Below are positions 35,728 to 44,650 of a stretch of DNA of 48,932 nt, in pieces; position 1 is the stretch's first letter; each line of letters begins with the position of its first letter. Where the stretch lies: contig NZ_LFEE01000016.1 in assembly GCF_001039045.1 (NCBI RefSeq), positions 60,006 through 108,937 on the forward strand. The letters run 5' to 3'. The notes under the pieces were generated by a model. The model ran no database searches, was not told where the DNA came from, and was given only the letters and a program-made list of their open reading frames with translations. The translations under genes and the position numbers were made by a program. This DNA comes from Lactiplantibacillus herbarum. Lineage in GTDB: Bacteria; Bacillota; Bacilli; Lactobacillales; Lactobacillaceae.

Positions 35728-37710
35728 CTAAAATCGATTAAAGCGACGGCTAATATTTCGTTCGTAAGCACGTGCTCGTACAATTAAGTTCATGTAGAGT
35801 TCGTCAAACGGAGTGACCCAGGTATCTTGAACACTGGGTAGAGTGGTGTTTGCACCGTCGTAAATAAGTTGTAAATAATGATCCCGATTTACATCTGGGG
35901 CGACATGCACCTGAATACTGTAGATGGCGGTATCATCACGGTGACTGATTCGAGCGACTTTACCCGTTAGCTGAATATCGAAGTCTTGATGTTTAATCGT
36001 TAGTTTAATGGTGTTGCCCTCATCAATATCTGGAATTGCTTGCTGAGTGATAAATGCAATGCCACCTTCTGAGACATCCTCAGTGGTAATCGCGTGCCAC
36101 TTGCCATCAGGAGTCTGAACTTTACCGGGAACCTGCCGGATGAAGCGTTCGTTTTTACGATAAACGGGCCGCCCTAATGAGATGAATAGGCACATGCTCA
36201 GGTTGATGAAGTGCATCAGCAACCAGAACGTGATGACACTACCGACCAAGATTTCAGAGCCGTATTTGCCGTAGTTGAACTTAATAATAGCGGCTAATGT
36301 AACCGTCCATAAAAAGAGATAGGGCAAAATGTAAAGCTTGTCTTTAATGGAGTAAGTCACATTTTTAGATGTGACTTTAAACTTCTTAGCCTTAATTCCG
36401 ATAGTTTCAAGTAACACGGGAATGAATAAGTAGGGGGCAAAGAAAGTTTCCTGGACTTCCCCCCAACGTTCGTTACGTATCTTGGCGGTATCACCCATGC
36501 CAGAAGTATCGCCCATCACATAGTGCAGAAGAAAGTAGCCGGGCGCCCAAATGATCATTAAAATCCAGAAGTTGGCGTTAACCACTTGAATCTTGAATAG
36601 CGCGTACAGAATGGGGGCAATCATGTAGATCATGCGGCGGAAAAAGGCCCACCAATAAAAGTACGTGTTGATTAAGATAATTCGGTTCATGCCGGATAAA
36701 TGTCGATTAGTGAAGATATGCAAATTGCGACAACTCTGAATAACCCCGCGGGCCCAACGTGTACGCTGTTTGATGACGCCTTTCATATCAATTGGTGTAA
36801 TCCCGCTTGATTGGGGAACCTTGGTTGCGAGACTGATATAGCCAGCCATGTTGAGCATACTGCCCAATTCAAAATCTTCAGTGATTGTATCTGTTGGAAA
36901 GCCACCGACTTCATCGACTGCTTTTCGTAAGAAGACGGCGTTGGAACCAGTGAAGAGCGCCCGTTTGTTACCGCCATTGAGAACGTTGACATCGCGAGAA
37001 AAGAAGTCCTGTTCATTCGGGATGATCTTCTCTGAGAAGAGATTGAACTGGAAAATATCGGCATTGTAAAAACTCTGCGGCGTCTGCACGAATCCTAGGG
37101 GTTCTGTGTGGTCAGGGTCATCTTTAAGCTGTTGAAAATTTTCTGTAAATAAAGGAACCGTGTTGCGCAGAAAACCGGAAAAGGGGATCATATCCGTGTC
37201 AAAAATCACAAAAAGTGGTGAATTCACTTTGGCTAAGGTGTGATTGATATTACCAGACTTGGCTTCTTGATTGTCTTCCATACCGGAGTAGCCAACGTGA
37301 TAGTGCTTTGCTAAAGCTTGGACCTCGGGACGGTTACCGTCATCCGACACAATAACGTGGACCTTACTTTTATCTGGGTAGTCAATGTAAGTGGCAGCGT
37401 TGACGGTCTTGCGCAGTAATTCGACGTCTTCATTGTGGGTCACAATGATGATGTCAACGTCTGGCAATGGTTGCTTAGTGTCATAGTCCGGAATAGTTAA
37501 GTTCCATTTTTTCTTAGTCGATAGCATTCTAAAGAAAATCAGAATAAAGCCGGTTGTATTGGAGAGAATTTCACTCAGGACTAGTAAGAGGGCGAAAATC
37601 AATGTGAAAAGATTGGCTCGCCATGGAATCGTGAAGAAGACGCGCCACAGCAAATAAACGACGGATAAGAGAATGGCTAAGAAGTACAGGGCGCGACGTT
37701 TATTAGACAT
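35728..37710 (-). CDS. BcsA-like membrane glycosyltransferase (GT2) with C-terminal PilZ domain
   Basis: A 660-residue processive-type glycan synthase. Two N-terminal membrane helices (8-60) lead to a cytoplasmic GT2 domain with SDDG (Asp123/124), DTD (171-173), TED (277-279) and QRTRW (315-319), the full cellulose/hyaluronan synthase-type set. About five more helices follow (345-510). The C-terminus is PilZ-like: Arg518-x3-Arg522 and Asp545-x-Ser547-x2-Gly550, matching the RxxxR and DxSxxG c-di-GMP-binding motifs. In BcsA this domain opens the synthase. The ATG at 37710 has AAGGAAGG upstream and overlaps the GT2-GtrA stop by eight bases. The polymer is not cellulose by necessity; product unknown. 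Confidence 0.88.
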   Translation of the reverse strand: MSNKRRALYFLAILLSVVYLLWRVFFTIPWRANLFTLIFALLLVLSEILSNTTGFILIFFRMLSTKKKWNLTIPDYDTKQPLPDVDIIIVTHNEDVELLRKTVNAATYIDYPDKSKVHVIVSDDGNRPEVQALAKHYHVGYSGMEDNQEAKSGNINHTLAKVNSPLFVIFDTDMIPFSGFLRNTVPLFTENFQQLKDDPDHTEPLGFVQTPQSFYNADIFQFNLFSEKIIPNEQDFFSRDVNVLNGGNKRALFTGSNAVFLRKAVDEVGGFPTDTITEDFELGSMLNMAGYISLATKVPQSSGITPIDMKGVIKQRTRWARGVIQSCRNLHIFTNRHLSGMNRIILINTYFYWWAFFRRMIYMIAPILYALFKIQVVNANFWILMIIWAPGYFLLHYVMGDTSGMGDTAKIRNERWGEVQETFFAPYLFIPVLLETIGIKAKKFKVTSKNVTYSIKDKLYILPYLFLWTVTLAAIIKFNYGKYGSEILVGSVITFWLLMHFINLSMCLFISLGRPVYRKNERFIRQVPGKVQTPDGKWHAITTEDVSEGGIAFITQQAIPDIDEGNTIKLTIKHQDFDIQLTGKVARISHRDDTAIYSIQVHVAPDVNRDHYLQLIYDGANTTLPSVQDTWVTPFDELYMNLIVRARAYERNISRRFNRF

Positions 37711-38785
37711 GTTGAGGGCCTTCCTTAAAGATAAAATCACGTTGAATCTGGTAACTGATCATGAATAAAATGAAATCAACGATCATTTTGGCTAGCGTGG
37801 GGATAACTTCGCCACTAGTTGCGGGTAGTAGGGTCGTCAGTAAATCCGTACAGAAGCCAGACACCAACATTTGGACGACAAATAAACACCCATATTTAAG
37901 CATCGTTTGGTGGCCCGCATTGTTGAAGACGATCCGGTGATTAATAGCGTAGTTGACCAGCGAAGAGAGAATGCGTGACACAATGGTTGCGATTAAGATG
38001 CTGTTTAGAATGTGGTTACCTATTAAAAATAGAACGATGTAGAACAAACTAATGTCGACAAAAAAAGAGATCAAGCCGCTAGTAGCAAATTTAAGAAAGC
38101 GGGAGTAGATAGCAATGGAGTCCCGGATGACGCGGAAGTGCGATGACGAATTCCCGTCTATGTAGATGGTTGGAATGGGTTGTTCAACGATTTTGACTGC
38201 GTACTTTTTAGCTTGCAAAAGCATGTCGAATTCAAATTCAAAGCGATCGCCAGGAAAGTGAATAAGCTCGGTCGTGTAAGCAGTTGGAATAATTCGCAAG
38301 CCAGTTTGAGTGTCGGAGATTTTTTGGCGGGTGAGTAAGCGGACTAAGCCACTGGTTAGGAGGTTGCCGAATTGACTCCGAAAGGGAATATCATTCGTAA
38401 AATGCCGCACACCAATAACGAGGCTGTGCGGATCAAAGGCGAATTTATTGAGACAACTACTGAGTGCAGCGACGGTATGTTGGCCGTCGGAATCCATGGT
38501 AGCAATCCCATCGATAGTCGATAAATTTTTTTGAACGTAGGTAAAGGCTGTTTTTAAAGCCGCACCCTTACCGTAATTGGTCGGATGGTGCAAGATAATT
38601 AGTTCGGGATAGTTCCGTTCTAATTCGTTGAAGATGGCTTGGTGGCCGGTGTCACTGCCGTCATCAACAATAATTATTTTTTGAATAGTGGTCTTTAAAT
38701 TAGTGGTTGTTGTGAGCTTGCTGATTAAAGCGATTAGTTTGCGGTCTGGATTGAGCGCTGGAATAACGACGCCAACTTTTAACAT
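37703..38785 (-). CDS. GT2 polyprenyl-phosphate glycosyltransferase fused to GtrA membrane domain
   Basis: A 360-residue two-domain protein. Residues 1-225 are a dolichol-phosphate-mannose-synthase-like GT2: VVIPALNP, DDGS (Asp41/42), MDSDGQH (Asp98, Asp100) and DTQTGLR. Residues 230-355 are a GtrA-type four-helix membrane domain (LKFATSGLISFFVDISLFY), thought to flip or present lipid-linked sugars. It should make undecaprenyl-phosphate-sugar from an NDP-sugar and deliver it across the membrane. It is the first gene of the operon and overlaps the synthase gene. ACGGAG precedes the ATG. Related GT2-GtrA proteins glycosylate teichoic acids or wall polysaccharides in Gram-positives. Confidence 0.87.
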   Translation of the reverse strand: MLKVGVVIPALNPDRKLIALISKLTTTTNLKTTIQKIIIVDDGSDTGHQAIFNELERNYPELIILHHPTNYGKGAALKTAFTYVQKNLSTIDGIATMDSDGQHTVAALSSCLNKFAFDPHSLVIGVRHFTNDIPFRSQFGNLLTSGLVRLLTRQKISDTQTGLRIIPTAYTTELIHFPGDRFEFEFDMLLQAKKYAVKIVEQPIPTIYIDGNSSSHFRVIRDSIAIYSRFLKFATSGLISFFVDISLFYIVLFLIGNHILNSILIATIVSRILSSLVNYAINHRIVFNNAGHQTMLKYGCLFVVQMLVSGFCTDLLTTLLPATSGEVIPTLAKMIVDFILFMISYQIQRDFIFKEGPQHV

Positions 38786-39113
38786 ACTAGTTCTCCGTTT
38801 CTTCTGAAATCCTTGTAACGGTTTATGATGAATAATGAGTCTATATAGTTAAACTTATCATATTAAACGCCAAAGTAAAGACCTATGTAAAATGTTGTTA
38901 AACGATGATTGTGACTCGTGGTAATCAAAAAACGAAATAAGGTGATTAATTATGAATTATCACTATCTAAATTTGGAGATTACTCTTTTCAGGAAAAAAC
39001 AGCCGACTCTAAATTGAGTTGGCTGCTGGATAAATAAATTTATAATTTTTATTAAATTAATACATGTTCATGACTAAGCTAGTGGTTCTGATAATTGCTA
39101 GACTACTGATTGA
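38786..39113. other. Intergenic region upstream of the glycan operon
   Basis: About 330 bases, AT-rich. The part next to the GT2-GtrA gene must hold the operon promoter, but I find no -35/-10 pair with good spacing. The other half holds the terminator of the NlpC/P60 gene, listed separately. No further gene is supported. Confidence 0.4.
38993..39026 (-). terminator. Terminator of the NlpC/P60 gene
   Basis: On the minus strand CAGCCAACTC pairs with GAGTCGGCTG (one G-U) around AATTTA, followed by TTTTTT (the A-run at 38993-38998). Confidence 0.8.
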
Positions 39114-40103
39114 TTAGAATGGATTTTTAGGAGCAATACCAATTTGTAAATGATCAATTGGTTGACCAAAATTACCTGAGTAGCTAGGGTATCCTTTAAT
39201 TGAAGTTCCGTCATCACAGCTTGCGTTAGACCAGTGGTAGGTTTTAGTTGTCTGAGTACGATAGAAAGCTTCTGAGTAAGGCTTGCCACTAGGTGTGTTG
39301 TAGTATAATTGCACGCCGTCGATTGGCTGGCCAAAAACGCCGGCAGCCCCATAGTTCAAATCATTGCGATCACCTTTTGACACCCAAGGGAGCCAGCTGC
39401 CTTTTGTTGTGTGAACGCGATAACGAAGGCTACCTTGGTCCACTTTAATGTAGAGCATATCATTTTGAGTATATGGGCCACCAGTATAGCCAGAACTACT
39501 GCTGTTGAAATTAGTCACTTCTGATAGCCAAGAACCGCCCATTTTGTGGAACGCATAATGAACATTGGTACCGAATGTGGATTGGGTCGGTGTTGTAGGT
39601 TTTGTGGTTGATCCAGTACCACTGATGTTACCGATGATTCTTCGAGCAAAATTAGGTTCGTAGTACTTAAGTGCTGTTTCACGAACGCCTTCTGCTGGTG
39701 TGGCTGCATGGATCATCATGCCGTTTCCCTCATAAAGGCCTACGTGATATGAGCTGCCCCGTGATCCGTAAAATAGTAAGTCTCCTGGTTGTAAAGCGTT
39801 TAAGGCGACATCTTTCCCCGATTTTTCCTCAGTAGTTGTGACAGTACCATTGAGTGTGATTCCAGCTGCAGTTTTGTAGAGGTAATAAACAAAACCGGAA
39901 CAGTCGAATGAATTAGGACCTAGTCGACCGGACTGGGCCTCTGTATATTTATCACCTAATTTGGTCTTGGCTAATGCAATGACTTTTGCTGCAGTATCAG
40001 CATTGCTGTCAGCTGAGACGGTCATAGCAGATAGCCCCGAAAAAATCCCCCCGAATATAACACAACAAGTTACTAACATGCCTACAATATGGCACTTCTT
40101 CAC
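39114..40103 (-). CDS. Secreted NlpC/P60 peptidoglycan hydrolase with C-terminal repeat domain
   Basis: A 329-residue exported protein. A signal peptide (KKCHIVGMLVTCCVIFGGIF, cleavage near VSA-DSN) precedes an NlpC/P60 domain at 38-165: Cys68 in NSFDCSGFV, His120 in SSYHVGLY and His132 in MIHAATP form the catalytic set. It should cleave D-Glu-diamino-acid bonds in wall peptides. A Thr/Pro linker leads to a C-terminal domain (about 190-329) with two GxFGQPIDxxQ motifs and several GSWL turns, probably a wall or glycan-binding module; I do not recognise its family. The GTG at 40103 was chosen because AAGGAG lies seven bases upstream; a longer frame upstream has no such site. Confidence 0.86.
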   Translation of the reverse strand: MKKCHIVGMLVTCCVIFGGIFSGLSAMTVSADSNADTAAKVIALAKTKLGDKYTEAQSGRLGPNSFDCSGFVYYLYKTAAGITLNGTVTTTEEKSGKDVALNALQPGDLLFYGSRGSSYHVGLYEGNGMMIHAATPAEGVRETALKYYEPNFARRIIGNISGTGSTTKPTTPTQSTFGTNVHYAFHKMGGSWLSEVTNFNSSSSGYTGGPYTQNDMLYIKVDQGSLRYRVHTTKGSWLPWVSKGDRNDLNYGAAGVFGQPIDGVQLYYNTPSGKPYSEAFYRTQTTKTYHWSNASCDDGTSIKGYPSYSGNFGQPIDHLQIGIAPKNPF

Positions 40104-40380
40104 AATGAATCTCCTTCTTTCTCCAAAGTAATGCGCAGAATACGATTTCGCAACGCATACAAATAACGTTATCATATAATTAGATATATAAAAAGAGCTA
40201 AATATATTTTTAAAGTATATTCTTGTGTGGCTGTCTTTAACATTAATTTAATAAGCAACGGTATTGGTTATTGATTCTTTATGGTATAAGGACACTGATA
40301 GTAGGTTTTAAGTATTTCTTTAGCCAGTTCATATCTAATAATAGATGCTGAATATATAGGCTTTTAGGTGATGAGATGTA

Positions 40381-40415
40381 TTGACAGTACGCAATCTAAT
40401 GATATTATTAATATC
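40381..40415 (+). promoter_or_regulatory. Promoter upstream of mgsA with palindrome over the -10 box
   Basis: TTGACA (40381-40386), 16-base spacer, TATTAT (40403-40408). GATATT-ATT-AATATC (40401-40415) is a perfect inverted repeat that covers the -10 box, so a repressor could act here. The leader to the gene is about 165 bases. A second TTGACA (40426-40431) has only a weak -10. The rest of the 40104-40580 gap is AT-rich with no further recognisable element. Confidence 0.65.
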
Positions 40416-40580
40416 ATGTTAAACATTGACACAGATATACCTAATGCACTATTTTGTTATGTATTTAATATATATCTTCAATGATTAAGGCTATCTTGGT
40501 TGCTTCTTTAACTTTCAGTGACCAGGATATGATTGTTTAACTGTATTGAAGGGGTAATTTCAAATTAGGAGTGATGGAAC

Positions 40581-40958
40581 GTGAAAATTGCTTTGGTTGC
40601 ACATAATGCAAAAAAGTCAGAAATTTTAGTGTTAGCACAACATTATCAAGATGTGCTTGCACAGGAAGAACTTTTTTCGACTGAGGGGACAGGTAAACAG
40701 ATTCACGAAGAACTTAATTTAAATGTTGAGACATTCAAGGGTGGTCCGGAAGGCGGGGATGTTGAAATTGCTAATAAAATTCTAAATGATGATTTAGATG
40801 TTTTAATCTTTTTTGTAGATGGTATGAGTACTCATCCGCATGAATATGATATTCAAATGTTAATTAGAATTGCCACCAGTCATAATACGATTATTGCGAC
40901 AAACTACCCAACGGCTTCAGTGATTCTGGATTCATTGAAACGGCATCGTGTTGCTTAA
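40581..40958 (+). CDS. mgsA: Methylglyoxal synthase-like protein
   Basis: A 125-residue cytoplasmic protein of the MgsA fold; the family converts dihydroxyacetone phosphate to methylglyoxal and phosphate. Landmarks: IALVAHNAKK (His8, Lys12), GGPEGGD with the catalytic Asp60, IFFVDGM (Asp80) and HPHEYD (His87, Asp90), then IATNYPTA. It is shorter than E. coli MgsA at the C-terminus. The phosphate-binding loops differ: the usual GTTG is EGTG, and the Ser of SGPxGGD is Gly. Start is GTG with AGGAG nine bases upstream. It lies 90 bases before asnB on the same strand and may be cotranscribed. Confidence 0.85.
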   Translation: MKIALVAHNAKKSEILVLAQHYQDVLAQEELFSTEGTGKQIHEELNLNVETFKGGPEGGDVEIANKILNDDLDVLIFFVDGMSTHPHEYDIQMLIRIATSHNTIIATNYPTASVILDSLKRHRVA

Positions 40959-41048
40959 AACTAAGCTGCTATTTTTGAACTAATAGACGTATTACAAAAG
41001 GCATAATTGTGATAGTAAAAATATTCTGAGATTGAGAGATGAATTGAT

Positions 41049-42950
41049 ATGTGTGGGCTTGTTGGATGTTTAACTGACCGGACTAAGGCGGATAACGCGG
41101 CGTATGATCAGACCGTTCGTGAAATGACTAAAATGATCGTGCATCGGGGGCCTGATGATGAGGGCTATTTCGCAGATGACAATATTACGATGGGGTTTCG
41201 GCGCCTCAGTATTATTGACTTAGCAGGCGGTCATCAACCATTGTCTTACGATAATGAGCGGTACTGGATGACTTTTAATGGGGAAGTTTATAACTACGTT
41301 GAATTACGGTCGCAGTTAAAACAAGAAGGGTATACCTTCAAAACTGATTCGGATTCTGAAGTTATCTTAGCCATGTACGCAAAGCATCATGATAAGTTAA
41401 CGTCTTATTTGCGTGGGATGTTTGCTTTTGTTATCTGGGATAAGCAAGAGAAAACCTTATTTGCAGCTAGGGATCAATTTGGCATTAAACCTTTCTACTA
41501 TGCGATTAGTGGGGATGATTTTTATTATGCGTCAGAGAGTAAGGCCATCTATAAAGTCTTGAAGGATAAGACTTTTGATAAAGATGCCTTACAAGATTAT
41601 ATGACGTTTCAATATGTGCCAGAGACTGAAACGCTAACTAAAGAGATTAAAATGCTCGCCCCAGGATGTTCACTGACAAAGCACTTAGGAACAGCTCCGA
41701 GAATCGAACGATACTATCACCGTGAATTTCACCCAGTACAACGTTCCGAAGCCGATTATGCGCAAAAAATTAAGGATACGTTGATTGATTCCGTTAAGAT
41801 TCATATGCGTTCAGATGTTCCCGTAGGAGCCTTCCTTTCTGGTGGAATTGATTCTTCCATCGTTGTGGCGATTGCCAAGCAGTTTAATCCTAATTTGGAA
41901 ACAATCTCAGTTGGGTTCGAGCGTGAAGGCTACAGTGAGCTGGACGTTGCCCAAGAAACAGCTGAGAAATTAGGTGTAGAAAATTTCAGCATGACGATTA
42001 CACCTGAAGCCTTCATGAATGCTTTTCCTCACTTTGTCTGGAGCATGGATGATCCATTAGCTGATCCAGCAGCCGTTCCACAGTATTTCTTAACTAAGGA
42101 AGCTGTTCGACATGTTAAGGTAGCGCTGACTGGGGAAGGGGCCGATGAACTTTTTGGTGGTTACACGATTTATCATGAACCTGAGTCGTTAAAAGCGTTT
42201 CGGTATACGAAACCAATCAATGGGGCATTGAAGCAACTTGCGCGAATGATGCCTGAAGGAATGCGAGGACAGTCATTTCTAATGAGAGGGACGACACCAC
42301 TTGCTGAGCGTTATGTTGGTAATGCTTTTATCTTTAATGAACAGGAAAAACGGGCCTTTTTCAACGACTACCATCGTAACCATCCGTTTAAATCGATTAC
42401 CCAGCCGTTCTACGATGAATCTGTTGATTATGATCCAATCAGTCGGATGCAATTTATCGACATGCATACGTGGTTAAATGGGGATCTATTGCATAATGCT
42501 GATCGAACTGCACTAGCGCACAGCTTAGAATTACGGACGCCGTTTGTTGATCGGGAGGTCTTCAACTTAGCAGCTGAGATCCCTGCCAATATGCGGATTA
42601 GTCATGGCACAACGAAGTATATTTTGCGAAAAGCCGTTGAAGATATCGTGCCTGAACATGTCTTACACCGTAAAAAGCTTGGTTTTCCAGTGCCGATTCG
42701 ATTCTGGTTAAAGGATGAGATGTATGACTGGGCTAAACAGATTATTAATGAATCACAAACCGATGTGTACTTTGATAAGCAATATTTCTTAAAATTATTA
42801 GAGGATCATCGTGCTGGGGTTCATGATAATTCGCGGAAACTATGGACCGTGCTGACCTTTATGATGTGGCACAGAATCTATGTTGAAAATGATGTTTTGA
42901 TGGATAGCTTAACAGCAAAAGCTTTTTCTGAACGAGCTGAAACATTATAG
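41049..42950 (+). CDS. asnB: Asparagine synthase, glutamine-hydrolysing (AsnB)
   Basis: A 633-residue two-domain amidotransferase that makes asparagine from aspartate, glutamine and ATP. The mature N-terminal nucleophile is Cys2 (MCGLVGCL); residues to about 210 are the class II glutaminase (MIVHRGPDDEGYF, FNGEVYNY). The synthase domain has the ATP-PPi loop SGGIDSS (264-270), and TGEGADELFGGY and ELRTPFVDREV further on. Length is standard for the family. The ribosome site (GAGAGATG) is weak. No T-box leader is seen in the 90-base gap from mgsA. Some AsnB paralogues in lactobacilli amidate wall precursors instead; sequence alone does not separate these roles. Confidence 0.93.
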   Translation: MCGLVGCLTDRTKADNAAYDQTVREMTKMIVHRGPDDEGYFADDNITMGFRRLSIIDLAGGHQPLSYDNERYWMTFNGEVYNYVELRSQLKQEGYTFKTDSDSEVILAMYAKHHDKLTSYLRGMFAFVIWDKQEKTLFAARDQFGIKPFYYAISGDDFYYASESKAIYKVLKDKTFDKDALQDYMTFQYVPETETLTKEIKMLAPGCSLTKHLGTAPRIERYYHREFHPVQRSEADYAQKIKDTLIDSVKIHMRSDVPVGAFLSGGIDSSIVVAIAKQFNPNLETISVGFEREGYSELDVAQETAEKLGVENFSMTITPEAFMNAFPHFVWSMDDPLADPAAVPQYFLTKEAVRHVKVALTGEGADELFGGYTIYHEPESLKAFRYTKPINGALKQLARMMPEGMRGQSFLMRGTTPLAERYVGNAFIFNEQEKRAFFNDYHRNHPFKSITQPFYDESVDYDPISRMQFIDMHTWLNGDLLHNADRTALAHSLELRTPFVDREVFNLAAEIPANMRISHGTTKYILRKAVEDIVPEHVLHRKKLGFPVPIRFWLKDEMYDWAKQIINESQTDVYFDKQYFLKLLEDHRAGVHDNSRKLWTVLTFMMWHRIYVENDVLMDSLTAKAFSERAETL

Positions 42951-43268
42951 TCTGATTTTGGGAATAGATGTTCAATGAAAAAATTGCTGTAAGTATTATC
43001 CCATCTGTAATATTTCAAGGACCTTAACATAGCTAAAAGGATGCATGGGTCTTTTTACAGTAGAGTCGATAGTGCTATCATATAGTCCAGTTAATGTAGT
43101 TATGGCTGATAATGTTACTATATGTCAGTTATAAAAATATAAGTAGTTTTCGTTAATTGTTTTGCTTTATTTATCTTTGTTACAAAAGTGGGATTGTGAG
43201 TTTGTTTTGGTGTGGACGCCTTTGTGATATATATATCTGTGCATTAATGTAACTTGCGGATTAAAGCT
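42951..43268. other. Intergenic region after asnB
   Basis: About 320 AT-rich bases between convergent asnB and the sensor kinase. A weak GACC/GGTC hairpin followed by TTTTT near 43018-43060 could end the asnB transcript. No gene with a credible ribosome site is found on either strand. Confidence 0.4.
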
Positions 43269-43326
43269 AAAAACTATAGGCAATTCAATATACTTCATAA
43301 AGTATATTGAATTGCCTATAGTTTTT
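43269..43326. terminator. Long perfect hairpin, bidirectional terminator
   Basis: Two exactly complementary 27-base arms (43269-43295 and 43300-43326) around CATA, with AAAAA and TTTTT at the ends. It begins two bases beyond the kinase stop codon on the minus strand. It could terminate transcription both ways and protect the 3' ends of the transcripts. Confidence 0.82.
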
Positions 43327-43327
43327 G

Positions 43328-44650
43328 TTATTTAGTTGAGTTACTAATAATTAAAGAGAAAATAAAATTGCTATCTTTAATGGATGCATTAACTAAAACA
43401 TTATCATAATGAGTGGTGATATCTTTGACAGTTGCTAAACCGATACCACGTTTAGAGCCTTTAGTAGAATATCCAGCTGTAAAAATCTTTGATAAATCAG
43501 GTTTATTTGTATCATCAAAAGAGTTCCTGATAATAATCTCCAAATAATCTGGTTTTGTATTCATTGCAACTTCAATTGTTTTTTCAGCACTATGCTTGGC
43601 AGCCTCTATAGCATTATCAAATAAAATTCCTAAAAGTCGAGTTAAAACGATAGGTTTAAGTGCAGGTGACCCTAGATTTTTGTTGATTAACACCGTGAAA
43701 GAAACGCCAGCTTGTTTAGCGATGAATGATTTATTTAGGACCATACCTTTGACAGTACTGTCTAAAATATAATGAGTGTTTTTATTCATTATATATGAAC
43801 TATTTTGACTATCATTAAGTGCATTGGCTAAGTAGCCTTTGGCACCAAGAAAATCATGATCATTCACTAATAGCTCAATACCTAAAAGTATGTTTTTATA
43901 ATCATGTTGGTAGTGACGAAGACTTTCGTAATTGTCTTCTAATTCAGCTACATACTCTTTGTTATCCCGGATACGTTCCTGTTCATGTTTTGTTTCTAAC
44001 TCACCAATATGGACAGCAACAATGAATATTAATGATAAAACAAATATAAAGACAGCAAATGCGAATATGATTAAAGTAGTAAAAACCATATTGATATTGG
44101 CATTAAAAGCTCGCGCAATATGGAGTGCCGAAATTAATAGTATTAGAAGTACACCAGATAAATAGATGAAAGCATTTCTAGTCCACTCATCTAAATATTT
44201 ATCTAATTTGAAGATAACTTTAGTTATGAAATAATTATGCAGAGACCAAATTATCAATGAAGATAAGCTTAAGTAAAGAATATAAATACCAATGAAGTAT
44301 AAACTATATGGATAAGCATTTATATTAAGAGGTGACATTGTTTTTATGGCAAAAACTACACAAGTGTTGATTAAAACAATATACATCAATAATGACTTTA
44401 TAATATAGTTTGATTTTGTTAAAAATGAAGTGTTATCTACTTTGAAAAATAAAAAATAGCTAATGAAGAATAGTGGGATACTAGCAGTATTAAAGAATAG
44501 ATCAACGTAATTAATTGAGATACATAATAAAATAGCAACTAGAAAGTTTTGTTTGTTTCGTAACGTCTTTGATTGCATAAAAAGGACTGCAAAAAAGAAC
44601 GCGAGAGAAACTAAGTCAACTATTCTACCTACCATTTGTGTTAGCTGCAT
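43328..44650 (-). CDS. lamK: Agr-type sensor histidine kinase (HPK10, LamK-like)
   Basis: A 440-residue membrane kinase. Residues 1-215 hold about six or seven hydrophobic segments without a large external domain, as in AgrC-type peptide receptors. A coiled coil leads to the phospho-acceptor motif YQHDYKN (His249), then a GHKL ATPase domain with NAIEAAKHS and KRGIGLATVKDI. It should phosphorylate the LytTR regulator encoded just upstream. The regulator-then-kinase order without AgrB or AgrD genes is that of L. plantarum lamKR; the symbol rests on that. The ATG at 44650 has no ribosome site of its own and shares a base with the stop of a 16-codon ORF. It probably relies on coupling. Confidence 0.83.
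   Translation of the reverse strand: MQLTQMVGRIVDLVSLAFFFAVLFMQSKTLRNKQNFLVAILLCISINYVDLFFNTASIPLFFISYFLFFKVDNTSFLTKSNYIIKSLLMYIVLINTCVVFAIKTMSPLNINAYPYSLYFIGIYILYLSLSSLIIWSLHNYFITKVIFKLDKYLDEWTRNAFIYLSGVLLILLISALHIARAFNANINMVFTTLIIFAFAVFIFVLSLIFIVAVHIGELETKHEQERIRDNKEYVAELEDNYESLRHYQHDYKNILLGIELLVNDHDFLGAKGYLANALNDSQNSSYIMNKNTHYILDSTVKGMVLNKSFIAKQAGVSFTVLINKNLGSPALKPIVLTRLLGILFDNAIEAAKHSAEKTIEVAMNTKPDYLEIIIRNSFDDTNKPDLSKIFTAGYSTKGSKRGIGLATVKDITTHYDNVLVNASIKDSNFIFSLIISNSTK

Noticed and set aside
38952-39017. 21-codon ORF with AAGGTG ahead, on the plus strand
   Set aside because: Its second half is the terminator hairpin of the NlpC/P60 gene, and the sequence has no features of a peptide gene.
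40959-41048. T-box riboswitch before asnB
   Set aside because: The gap is only 90 bases and lacks the conserved T-box antiterminator sequence and a terminator hairpin.
43080-43260. Remnant of agrB or agrD-type genes next to the kinase
   Set aside because: The longest minus-strand frame is about 25 codons, has no ribosome site and no precursor-like pattern.
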